Shown in pieces: positions 16,476 to 25,059 of a stretch of DNA of 64,000 bases. The stretch is from an uncultured Pseudoxanthomonas sp. (lineage in GTDB: Bacteria; Pseudomonadota; Gammaproteobacteria; Xanthomonadales; Xanthomonadaceae), in NCBI RefSeq assembly GCF_946886695.1, contig NZ_CAMPJD010000005.1:35893-99892 (forward strand). Direction: 5' to 3'. Both the position numbers and the translations under genes were made by a program. The notes under the pieces were generated by a model that made no database searches, was not told the DNA's origin, and saw only the letters and a list, made by a program, of their open reading frames with translations. Positions within the stretch are counted from its first letter, which is position 1. Each line of letters opens with the position of its first letter.

Positions 16476-16949
16476 TCAGCGAACCTTCTTGGGTTGCAGC
16501 ATCGTGCCCGTGCACTTCTTGCTGCCGCAGCGGCAGGCCCATATCTTCTTCAGGCGCGCGGTGTGCGGTTCGGACAGGGTGATGCCGTAGTTGTAGGTCA
16601 GCTCCTCGCCGGGCTTGATCGCGCGGATCGCCTCGATGAAGACCTTGTCCTTCTTGCGGTTCTTGCCGTCGTGCTCTTCGATCACGGCTTCGCAGTTGGG
16701 GTCGCAGCTGTGGTTGATCCAGCGCGCCTTGTTGCCCTTGTGGTTAGCGTCGATGACGTAATCGTCGTTGAGCGTGAACAGGAACGTGTGGCCCGAATCC
16801 ACGTCGCCGGTGTCGTCGGCGTCCACTTCGTCATGCGTGCGGCGCTTGCCCTTGTATTCCACCACGCGCTCGCCCTTCTCGATCGGGGCGATGGCGAACA
16901 CGCCGTTGCCATGGATGTCGGATTGGCGGGCTTCGATCTTGCGGGGCAT
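16476..16949 (-). CDS. SET domain-containing protein (putative protein-lysine methyltransferase)
   Basis: The 157-residue protein carries a compact SET fold: GNGVFAIAPIEKGERVVEY (SET-I start), RWINHSCDPNCEA (NHS motif for S-adenosylmethionine and the pseudoknot), ELTYNYG with catalytic-type Tyr, and a post-SET zinc-type CRCGSKKCTG. All signature residues are present. Bacterial SET proteins methylate lysine in proteins; the target here is unknown. ATG at 16949 gives the expected family start. It is divergent from the cytochrome gene. Confidence 0.88.
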   Translation of the reverse strand: MPRKIEARQSDIHGNGVFAIAPIEKGERVVEYKGKRRTHDEVDADDTGDVDSGHTFLFTLNDDYVIDANHKGNKARWINHSCDPNCEAVIEEHDGKNRKKDKVFIEAIRAIKPGEELTYNYGITLSEPHTARLKKIWACRCGSKKCTGTMLQPKKVR

Positions 16950-17107
16950 GCGGTGTCCAGGGAGGCAGTGGAGTGCGGAGGGGGGATTCTCGCCCAATGC
17001 CGCCGCGTTTCCCACCTTCCATGCCGCTGAACGGCATTGCGCGACACATGGCCGGTCCCCACGGGGCGGTGCGTTCCTTGCCCGGTTCCCTTCGATTTGT
17101 CCTCGCC

Positions 17108-17650
17108 ATGCGCCCTGTCCGTGCCCTGCTGATGCCCGTCTCGCTGTTGTTCCTGGCCGCGTGCCAGCCCGCCGGGCCACGCGCCGTCGCGAGCCTGCCG
17201 CCTGCGTCCACGTCAGCGACGGGAGGCGATCTGCTCGCGCGCGGCGAATACCTGGTCCGCATCGCCGGCTGCAACGATTGCCACACCCCGGGCTATGCCG
17301 AATCGGGCGGCAGGGTCGACAAGGCGGGATGGCTGGTGGGTTCGCCGATGGGTTTCCACGGCCCGTGGGGCACGACCTACGCCAGCAACCTGCGCCTGCG
17401 CATGCAGCAGCTGACCGAGGCGCAATGGCTGGAATACAGCGCCAACCTGCGTACCCGCCCGATCATGCCGGACTTCGCCGTGCGCGACATGAGCGAGGAA
17501 GACCGCCGCGCGATCTACCGCTTCGTGCACGCGCTCGGCGCCGCAGGACAGCCGGCGCCGGAGGCGTTGCCGCCGGGTAGGACGCCGCCGCCGCCCTACT
17601 TCGGCATGGTGCTGCCGGCACCGCCCCCGACGCCCGCCGCAGCCCAGTGA
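17108..17650 (+). CDS. Cytochrome c family lipoprotein
   Basis: The 180-residue protein starts at ATG 17108 with a lipobox (LLFLAAC), so it should be lipid-anchored in the periplasm. A single c-type haem motif is visible (CNDCH, in IAGCNDCHTPGYAESG), followed by PIMPDFAVRDMSEEDRRAIYRF, where Met could be the distal ligand. Similar monohaem domains occur as electron carriers or subunits of alcohol/aldehyde dehydrogenases, but no such partner is adjacent. The Pro-rich tail (PPPPYFG, PAPPPTPAAAQ) looks flexible. Confidence 0.82.
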   Translation: MRPVRALLMPVSLLFLAACQPAGPRAVASLPPASTSATGGDLLARGEYLVRIAGCNDCHTPGYAESGGRVDKAGWLVGSPMGFHGPWGTTYASNLRLRMQQLTEAQWLEYSANLRTRPIMPDFAVRDMSEEDRRAIYRFVHALGAAGQPAPEALPPGRTPPPPYFGMVLPAPPPTPAAAQ

Positions 17651-17696
17651 GCGGTGCTGGCGGACTCCACTATGAAAACCTCCACCATGGACACAT

Positions 17697-17900
17697 TCAC
17701 CAGGGAAGCACGCGGCCACTGACCATCCAGAACAGACCGAAGGCCAATCCGAACAGCGTCCAGAACAGCTGGCCCAGCCCGCGGAACAGCTTCACTGCCA
17801 GATAGACGCCACCGATGGCGAGCAGCACGCGCCACAGGAAACCCTGGTCCAGGCCGTGACGGGAGGAAGCAGATTCGGTGTGACCCTGGATCGTGTTCAT
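17697..17900 (-). CDS. Small membrane protein, unknown function
   Basis: A 67-residue frame starts at 17900 behind an AAGGAC ribosome-binding site and has a hydrophobic C-terminal two thirds (FLWRVLLAIGGVYLAVKLF, then LFWTLFGLAFGLFWMV), probably two membrane helices. I do not recognise the family. The good ribosome-binding site and the hydrophobic pattern support a real gene, convergent with the cytochrome gene and divergent from the suf promoter. Confidence 0.6.
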   Translation of the reverse strand: MNTIQGHTESASSRHGLDQGFLWRVLLAIGGVYLAVKLFRGLGQLFWTLFGLAFGLFWMVSGRVLPW

Positions 17901-18049
17901 GGCGACTGTCCTTGGAGAGAGGCTGTCCGGGAGTGGACGCCGCCCATCTTCCTGACCGGGCGCCCCCGGCGTCAGTCGCAGCTGTCAGCCATCGCGGGTG
18001 ACATTCGTCAGCCCCCGTCCGCACGCCTGAACGGGGAATCCGTCGGGGT

Positions 18050-18087
18050 TTGAGCCACGAGGGCCAAAAGCGTACAATTTCGGTACG
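18050..18087 (+). promoter_or_regulatory. suf promoter with overlapping inverted repeat (candidate Rrf2-family operator)
   Basis: A -35 TTGAGC (18050-18055), a 17-base spacer and a -10 TACAAT (18073-18078) lie 31 bases upstream of the regulator start. An inverted repeat, CGTAC-N7-GTACG (18071-18087), straddles the -10 element, with an outer GGGCC/GGCCC pair (18061-18065, 18095-18099). This is a natural site for autorepression by the adjacent Rrf2-type protein; binding is inferred. Confidence 0.7.
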
Positions 18088-18108
18088 TTTTAAAGGCCCG
18101 CCTCCCCC

Positions 18109-18567
18109 ATGCTCCGTGTCACCAAGCTTACCGACTACGCCACCGTGGTCCTGACCGTGCTCGCCGCACGGCCGGGCGAAGTGCTCAGTGCGTCCGACCT
18201 GGCCGAGCATTCCGGCCTGGAGTCGCCCACGGTCAGCAAGGTGTTGAAGCCGCTGGCCCAGGCCGGGCTGGTGGAAGGCCTGCGCGGCGTGCACGGCGGC
18301 TACCGCCTCAGCCGCGGCGCGGCCGACATCACCCTGGTCGAGATCGTCGAGGCCATGGAAGGTCCGCTGGCCATGACCGAATGCAGCCAGAGCGAAAGCC
18401 ACTGCGGCATCGCCCACCAGTGTGGCGCCCGCGCCAACTGGCGATTGATTAATGACGTGGTGGCCGACGCCCTGCGCGGCTTCACGCTGGCCCAGATGAT
18501 CACCCCTCCCCCTTCCTCCGACGACACGCGCAGGCGCCCCATCGCCGTGCATGTCGCCGCCAGTTGA
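18109..18567 (+). CDS. SUF system Rrf2-family transcriptional regulator
   Basis: The 152-residue protein begins with an Rrf2 winged helix (MLRVTKLTDYATVVLTVLA, then SASDLAEHSGLESPTVSKVL) and has three closely spaced cysteines in TECSQSESHCGIAHQCG, which should ligate an Fe-S cluster as in IscR/SufR-type sensors. It is the first gene of the suf cluster, 15 bases before sufB, so it should sense cluster status and regulate its own operon. The inverted repeat over the promoter is its likely target. Confidence 0.92.
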   Translation: MLRVTKLTDYATVVLTVLAARPGEVLSASDLAEHSGLESPTVSKVLKPLAQAGLVEGLRGVHGGYRLSRGAADITLVEIVEAMEGPLAMTECSQSESHCGIAHQCGARANWRLINDVVADALRGFTLAQMITPPPSSDDTRRRPIAVHVAAS

Positions 18568-18582
18568 CCCGTAGGCAGCCCC

Positions 18583-20022
<1,440 letters not shown>

Positions 20023-20030
20023 CGGCTTTT

Positions 20031-20150
20031 CCCTTCTCCCTGCGGGAGAAGGTGCCCGTAGGGCGTATGAGGGGCAACGAAGTCCGGTGGCATCAAACAT
20101 ATGGACTCCATCGCCCCTCACCCCAACCCCTCTCCCGGTGGGAGAGGGGC
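20031..20150. repeat. Composite REP-like element (family B) between sufB and sufC
   Basis: Two hairpins flank a short core: a 9-bp stem CCTTCTCCC/GGGAGAAGG (20032-20052) and a 10-bp stem CCCCTCTCCC/GGGAGAGGGG (20127-20149), with an 8-base inverted pair TGAGGGGC/GCCCCTCA (20068-20075, 20113-20120) between them. GCCCGTAGGGC contains a GTAG tetranucleotide. The element fills almost the whole sufB-sufC spacer. Such elements are common in Xanthomonadaceae but usually lie at operon ends. Confidence 0.8.
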
Positions 20151-20175
20151 TCAAGAGAACGAAACGGAAACGAAC

Positions 20176-20940
20176 ATGCTCAAGATCGACAATCTCCACG
20201 CCAGCGTCGCCGGCAAGGAAATCCTGAAAGGCCTTTCGCTCGACGTGAAGCCGGGCCAGGTGCACGCCATCATGGGTCCCAATGGCGCGGGCAAATCCAC
20301 GCTGGGCAACATCCTTGCCGGCCGCGAGGGCTATGAAGTCACCGCCGGCACCATCGAATTCGAAGGCAGGCCCCTGCTCGACCTGGAGCCGGAAGAACGC
20401 GCCGCCGCCGGCGTGTTCCTTGCCTTCCAGTACCCGGTCGAAATCCCGGGCGTGAACAACACCTACTTCCTGCGCGCTGCGCTCAACGCCCAGCGCAAGG
20501 CGCGTGGCGAGACGGAACTGGATTCCATGCAGTTCCTCAAGCTGGTGCGCGAGAAGCTGGCCGTGCTGCACCTGAAGGACGAACTGCTGCACCGCGGTGT
20601 CAACGAAGGCTTCAGCGGTGGCGAGAAGAAGCGCAACGAGATTTTCCAGCTGGCCGTGCTGGAACCGAAGCTGGCCATCCTGGACGAAACCGACAGCGGT
20701 CTGGACATCGACGCGCTGAAGAACGTCGCCGAGGGCGTCAATGCCCTGCGTTCGCCCGACCGCGCCTTCCTGGTCATCACCCACTACCAGCGCCTGCTCG
20801 ACTACATCAAACCCGACGTCGTGCATGTGCTCGCCAATGGCCGCATCGTCGAATCCGGCGGCCCGGAACTGGCACTGGAACTCGAAGAGCACGGTTACGC
20901 GTGGATCAAGGACCGCGTGGCGCCGGAGAAGGTTGCCTGA
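20176..20940 (+). CDS. sufC: Fe-S cluster assembly ATPase SufC
   Basis: The 254-residue protein is the ABC-type ATPase of SufBCD. The Walker A GPNGAGKS lies at residues 34-41, the signature is FSGGEKKR, and the Walker B region is LAILDETDSGLDIDALK, typical of SufC. The frame is open upstream through the repeat, but ATG 20176 (MLKIDNLHASVAGKEIL) is the family start. It overlaps the start of sufD by one base. Confidence 0.97.
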   Translation: MLKIDNLHASVAGKEILKGLSLDVKPGQVHAIMGPNGAGKSTLGNILAGREGYEVTAGTIEFEGRPLLDLEPEERAAAGVFLAFQYPVEIPGVNNTYFLRAALNAQRKARGETELDSMQFLKLVREKLAVLHLKDELLHRGVNEGFSGGEKKRNEIFQLAVLEPKLAILDETDSGLDIDALKNVAEGVNALRSPDRAFLVITHYQRLLDYIKPDVVHVLANGRIVESGGPELALELEEHGYAWIKDRVAPEKVA

Positions 20941-22202
20941 TGAGCGCGCTGCTGGATTCCCTGTCCGCCGGCTTCAACGGCGACGCGTCGCGTCGCGCCG
21001 TACTGGACGAAGCCCTGCGCGACGGCTTGCCCGGCCCGCGTACGGAAGCGTGGAAGTACACCTCGTTGCGCCAGCTGGAGCGTCGCAGCTTCGCCGGCGT
21101 GGACGCCGCGCCCGCCGTGGACCCGATGGTGCTGGCCGACATCCCGGCACCGCGTGCGGTGTTCGTCAACGGCCGCTATTCCGTCGCGCTGTCGCTGACC
21201 ACCGACCTGCCCGACGGGGTCAGCCTGCAGCTGCTGTCCGAAGCCTTGTCCGAGGGAGGCGATGCCGCGCGTTTCCTGCAGCGCCGCTTCGAGCGCGGCG
21301 ACGAAGTGTTCGCCCGCCTCAACGCCGCGCTCGCCACCGAAGGCGTCCTGCTGCGCGCCGAAGAAGGTACGCGCAGCGAACAGCCGTTGCATCTGGTCTT
21401 CATCGGCGCCGAGGACAATGCCGACCGCGCCTGGCACCTGCGCAACCTGATCGAACTCCGCGCTGATGCCGCACTGACCGTGGTCGAGCACCATGTCGCC
21501 ATCGGCGCGCATGCGCACCTGATCAACGCCCTGAGCCATGTGCACCTTGCGCAGGGCGCCCGCCTGACGCATGCACGCGTCGAAGCCGACAGCGCACGCG
21601 CCACCACGCTGCTGCGCACCGACGCGGTGCTGGCCCGCGACACCGAGTACCGTCGCGTGGATCTGGAACTGGATGGCGGCCTGTCCCGCCATGAACTGAA
21701 TGTCCGCCTGGAAGGCAATGGCGCGCGCCTGATCGCCAATGGCGTGCTGCTGGCGCACGGTCGCCGCCATGTGGACACGCGCCTGGGTATCGACCACATT
21801 GCCCGCGACACCGCCTGCGAGCTGACGTGGCGCGGCCTGGGTGCCGGTCGCGGCCGCGCGGTTTTCCACGGCGGCATCCTGATCCGCGAGGGCGCGGACG
21901 GTACCGACGCGGCGCTGTCGAACAAGAACCTGCTGCTCTCCGACAACGCAGAGATCGACACCCAGCCGGTGCTCGAGATCCACGCCGACGAAGTGAAGGC
22001 GGCTCATGGCGCCACCGTCGGCCAACTGGAAGCCAATGCACTGTTCTACCTGCGCTCCCGCGGCCTGTCGGCGCCGGAAGCCCAGCAGCTACTGACGGCC
22101 GCATTCTGCCGCGAACCGCTGTCGGTCATCGAGAATGCGGGGCTGCGCGACCTGCTGGTGGCGCGCGTCGATGCGGCGCTGGCGACCTTGGGCGCGGCAT
22201 GA
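20940..22202 (+). CDS. sufD: Fe-S cluster assembly protein SufD
   Basis: The 420-residue protein is SufD, the partner of SufB in the SufBCD complex. Visible family features are GLPGPRTEAWKYTSLRQLER near the N-terminus, AVFHGGILIREGADGTDAAL, NLLLSDNAEIDTQPVLEI and ADEVKAAHGATVGQLE toward the C-terminus. ATG 20940 shares its A with the sufC stop codon, so translation is coupled. Its end overlaps sufS by 4 bases. Confidence 0.96.
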   Translation: MSALLDSLSAGFNGDASRRAVLDEALRDGLPGPRTEAWKYTSLRQLERRSFAGVDAAPAVDPMVLADIPAPRAVFVNGRYSVALSLTTDLPDGVSLQLLSEALSEGGDAARFLQRRFERGDEVFARLNAALATEGVLLRAEEGTRSEQPLHLVFIGAEDNADRAWHLRNLIELRADAALTVVEHHVAIGAHAHLINALSHVHLAQGARLTHARVEADSARATTLLRTDAVLARDTEYRRVDLELDGGLSRHELNVRLEGNGARLIANGVLLAHGRRHVDTRLGIDHIARDTACELTWRGLGAGRGRAVFHGGILIREGADGTDAALSNKNLLLSDNAEIDTQPVLEIHADEVKAAHGATVGQLEANALFYLRSRGLSAPEAQQLLTAAFCREPLSVIENAGLRDLLVARVDAALATLGAA

Positions 22203-23452
22203 ACCGCGAGACCTATCATGCGCCTGCGGCGGAAACCGGCGTCGACTGGGATCAGGTCCGTGCCGATTTCCCCTTGCTGACGCGCCAGGTCAACGGCAAG
22301 CCGCTGATTTACCTGGACAGCGCCAACACCGGCCAGAAGCCGTCATCGGTCATCAAAACCGTCGACGCGTTCTACCGACAGCACAACGCCAACGTCAGCC
22401 GCGCCGTGCACACGCTCGGCACCGAGGCCACCGAGGCCTACGAAGGCGCGCGCAGGAAGCTGGCACGCTTTCTCAACGTGCGCCCGGACGAACTGGTGCT
22501 GTGCAGCGGCACCACGTTCGCGATCAATCTGGTCGCCTACTCATGGGCACTGCCACGCCTGAACGCCGGCGACACGATCCTGGTGTCGCGCATGGAACAC
22601 CACGCCAACATCGTGCCGTGGCAGCTGGTGGCCCAGCGCACTGGCGCGACGGTGAAGGTCGCGGAGATCCGCGAAGACGGCACCCTCGACTTGGATGCGC
22701 TGCATGCCGCCATGACCCCAGACGTGAAGCTGCTGGCCATCGCCCACACCTCCAACGTGCTGGGCACGGTGAATCCTGTCCGCGAGATCTGCCGCGAGGC
22801 CCGCAAGCGCGGCATCGTCACCGTCGTCGACGGCTCGCAGGCCGTGCCGCATCGTGCGGTGGACATCGCGGCCATCGGGTGCGACTTCTACGCCCTGACC
22901 GGCCACAAGATGTGCGGCCCCACCGGCACCGGCGCGCTTTGGGCACGCAGGGAGCACCTTCAGGCCATGCCGCCCTTCATCGGCGGTGGCGAGATGATCA
23001 AGGAAGTGAGTTTCGAGGGCACCGTCTTCAACGACGCGCCACACAAGTTCGAGGCCGGTACGCCCAACATCGCTGGCTTCATCGGCCTGGGTGCGGCGGT
23101 TGACTACCTGGATGCGCTGGGCATGGCGCACGTCGAAGCGCGCGAAGCAGACTTGCTGGCGCATGCTACCGAGGAGCTGGACAGGATCGACGGCCTGCGC
23201 ATCTTCGGCCGCGCGCCGGACAAGGCGGCAGTGATCTCGTTCCTGATCGAAGGCGCGCACGCACACGACCTGGCCACGCTGCTGGACCTGGAGGGCGTCG
23301 CGGTCCGGTCCGGCCAGCACTGCGCCCATCCGCTGCTGCAGTTCTACGGGGTGGCGGCCACGCTGCGGGCATCGTTCGCGTTCTACAACACGCACGAGGA
23401 AGTGGATCGCTTCATTGCCGCCCTGAAGAAGGCGCGTAGCCTGCTGGCGTAA
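22199..23452 (+). CDS. sufS: Cysteine desulfurase SufS
   Basis: The 417-residue class II desulfurase (CsdA/SufS group) supplies sulfur for cluster assembly. PLP-binding Lys237 lies in TGHKMCGPTG and the active-site Cys375 in RSGQHCAHPLL. The start overlaps the sufD stop (ATGA). No sufE or sufU partner gene lies in the window, so the sulfur acceptor must be encoded elsewhere. A REP-like element follows its stop codon. Confidence 0.96.
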   Translation: MNRETYHAPAAETGVDWDQVRADFPLLTRQVNGKPLIYLDSANTGQKPSSVIKTVDAFYRQHNANVSRAVHTLGTEATEAYEGARRKLARFLNVRPDELVLCSGTTFAINLVAYSWALPRLNAGDTILVSRMEHHANIVPWQLVAQRTGATVKVAEIREDGTLDLDALHAAMTPDVKLLAIAHTSNVLGTVNPVREICREARKRGIVTVVDGSQAVPHRAVDIAAIGCDFYALTGHKMCGPTGTGALWARREHLQAMPPFIGGGEMIKEVSFEGTVFNDAPHKFEAGTPNIAGFIGLGAAVDYLDALGMAHVEAREADLLAHATEELDRIDGLRIFGRAPDKAAVISFLIEGAHAHDLATLLDLEGVAVRSGQHCAHPLLQFYGVAATLRASFAFYNTHEEVDRFIAALKKARSLLA

Positions 23453-23462
23453 CGACTGCGTT

Positions 23463-23559
23463 CTGCAGGGGCGATGCCAGTCGCGATCGCGCGTTCTTCT
23501 ACTGCAGAACCTGTCGGGGCATGGCGGGATCGCGGTCGCGACTGACGTCGCTCCTACAG
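23463..23559. repeat. REP-like inverted repeat element (family A, copy 2)
   Basis: Arms 23463-23486 and 23536-23559 are inverted copies with 4 mismatches in 24, the same sequence as at 3754-3885 (core GTCGCGACTGACGTCGCTCC) with a shorter centre. It fills the spacer between sufS and the GNAT gene and may reduce read-through from the suf operon. Confidence 0.85.
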
Positions 23560-23586
23560 GTTGCCGGATTTCCGTAAAATCCGGCC

Positions 23587-24126
23587 ATGGATACCCTGAC
23601 ATTCCGCACGGCCACCGACGCCGACATCCCCGAACTCGTCGCCCTGGTGACGTCCGCCTACCGGGGCGACGTCAGCAGGCAGGGCTGGACCACCGAAGCC
23701 GACCTTCTGGACGGCCAGCGCATCGACGACGACGGGCTTCGCCGCGACATCGAACGGCCGCGCAGCAGGATCATCATTGCCGAACGGGACGGTGCGCTAC
23801 TCGCTTGTGCACACGTGGCGGACGACGACGGCGCCGGTTACTTCGGCATGTTCTCGGTGCGTCCCGACCTGCAGGGCGCCGGCGTGGGAAAAGCCATGCT
23901 GGTGGAAGCAGAGCGCATCGCGCGCGCCGAATGGCAACTGCCCGCAATGCGCATGACCGTGATCGACCTCCGTGATGAACTGATCGCCTTCTATGAGCGG
24001 CGCGGCTATGCGCGTACCGGGATCAAGAAGCCGTTCCCCTATGGCGATGCGCGCTACGGCATTCCCAAGCGCGACGACCTGCGTTTCGAGGTCCTGGAGA
24101 AGCCGCTATCGGGGGACACGGCATGA
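23587..24126 (+). CDS. GNAT family N-acetyltransferase
   Basis: The 179-residue protein has the GNAT fold pattern: TFRTATDADIPELVALVTSA at the N-terminus, GMFSVRPDLQGAGVGKAML as the acetyl-CoA loop (Q-x-x-G-x-G/A type), and LRDELIAFYERRGYARTG near the C-terminus. The acceptor substrate is unknown. It overlaps the Rieske gene by 4 bases, so the two are translated together behind the suf genes. Confidence 0.88.
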   Translation: MDTLTFRTATDADIPELVALVTSAYRGDVSRQGWTTEADLLDGQRIDDDGLRRDIERPRSRIIIAERDGALLACAHVADDDGAGYFGMFSVRPDLQGAGVGKAMLVEAERIARAEWQLPAMRMTVIDLRDELIAFYERRGYARTGIKKPFPYGDARYGIPKRDDLRFEVLEKPLSGDTA

Positions 24127-24455
24127 GCGGGACATGGACCTTCGTCTGTGCCACCGGCGAGTTGCTGCCCGGGGAAATGAAGACCGTCTTCGACGAAGTC
24201 ACCGGCACACCGATCGTGGTCGTCAACCAGGACGGGGCGCTGTATGCGCTCGAGGACAAGTGCAGTCATGAGGATTTCGAACTGTCGTCGGGCAGTTTCG
24301 ACCCGGCCGAGGGCAGCATCGAGTGCGTGCTGCATGGTGCGCGGTTCGATGTCAGGGACGGGCGCGCCCTCTGCGCACCGGCTTATTCGCCGGTGGTGAA
24401 GTTTCCGACCCGGATCGAGCACGGTGGCGTCTGGACCCGGGACGACAGGGACTGA
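24123..24455 (+). CDS. Rieske-type [2Fe-2S] ferredoxin, SUF-linked
   Basis: The 110-residue protein has both Rieske boxes, CSHEDFELS (C-x-H) and CVLHGARFD (C-x2-H), and matches the ferredoxin subunits of non-haem iron oxygenases in size. No oxygenase gene is adjacent. Placement after sufS suggests it accompanies the SUF system as a small electron carrier or a cluster-loading target, which is inference. ATGA overlap with the GNAT gene. Confidence 0.9.
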   Translation: MSGTWTFVCATGELLPGEMKTVFDEVTGTPIVVVNQDGALYALEDKCSHEDFELSSGSFDPAEGSIECVLHGARFDVRDGRALCAPAYSPVVKFPTRIEHGGVWTRDDRD

Positions 24456-24473
24456 GTCCGGAATGTGAAGCTT

Positions 24474-24503
24474 TTGTTGTAATCGCAAATCATTCTCATT
24501 ATC
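24474..24503 (+). promoter_or_regulatory. Promoter with Fur-box-like operator (1)
   Basis: The -35 is TTGTTG (24474-24479), the spacer 17 bases and the -10 CATTAT (24497-24502). A 19-base site at 24485-24503 (GCAAATCATTCTCATTATC) matches 14 of 19 positions of the classical Fur consensus and covers the -10. It lies upstream of a small membrane protein gene and the PiuA-type receptor. Confidence 0.75.
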
Positions 24504-24583
24504 CTGTCGCACCGCTGCGACAGGCTGTCGCAGCCGACCCGTCCGAGGCCTTGGTGCTGCGCGAGACCCGCCCTTTCCCGACC

Positions 24584-24925
24584 ATGTTCGCCAGCTTGCT
24601 GCTGGCGTGCCTGCTCGTGCTGGCAGGCGGTTCGCCCCGGATCTTCTCTGACATGGTCGCCCAGACCGGAAGCGCATCGGCAGCGTCATCCCAGCACGAT
24701 GATATGTCCGATCTACGGGACGACATGCACGCTGCGTCCGCCGCTCTGGTGGACAAGGCAACGGAAAGCCCACCGGTGCCGGCGGAGTGCGAAGGCGATG
24801 ACGCTGTCGTCTCGCCCCCCTGCGGGCCGGTGTTGTCCCGGACACGCGCTGACGTTGGTGGTCACACCGACATGGCACCGCCGCGCGACATCCGTCACCC
24901 GGGCCGCGGACCGCCCTACGCCTGA
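24584..24925 (+). CDS. Small N-terminally anchored protein ahead of a siderophore receptor
   Basis: A 113-residue frame begins at ATG 24584 with a hydrophobic segment (MFASLLLACLLVLAGG), continues with His/Asp-rich sequence (SQHDDMSDLRDDMH) and two cysteines (AECEGDD, PPCGP), and ends HPGRGPPYA. I do not recognise the family with certainty. The arrangement, a Fur-type promoter about 80 bases upstream and a TonB-dependent receptor downstream, recurs at 28112-28721 with a protein ending HPGQAPPHAA. A short C-terminal GPP/APP tail also occurs in some DUF2946-type proteins beside receptor genes. No good ribosome-binding site is seen. Confidence 0.45.
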   Translation: MFASLLLACLLVLAGGSPRIFSDMVAQTGSASAASSQHDDMSDLRDDMHAASAALVDKATESPPVPAECEGDDAVVSPPCGPVLSRTRADVGGHTDMAPPRDIRHPGRGPPYA

Positions 24926-25059
24926 CCGCGTGCGCCGCATCCGTCGGCGCCGCCCTGCTGCTGCCTTCCGATCCTTGCGCCGACCGGGGTCGACCCGTCT
25001 CCATCACTTCCCGCCAGCCTTCGCCACCGGGTGTTCCTTCACCGCACCTGAGGATACTC

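Noticed and set aside
14080..16590. Plus-strand open frame of 836 codons opposite the DUF5916 gene
   Set aside because: The DUF5916 reading has a signal peptide and domain motifs. The plus-strand frame begins inside the palindrome and runs into the SET gene.
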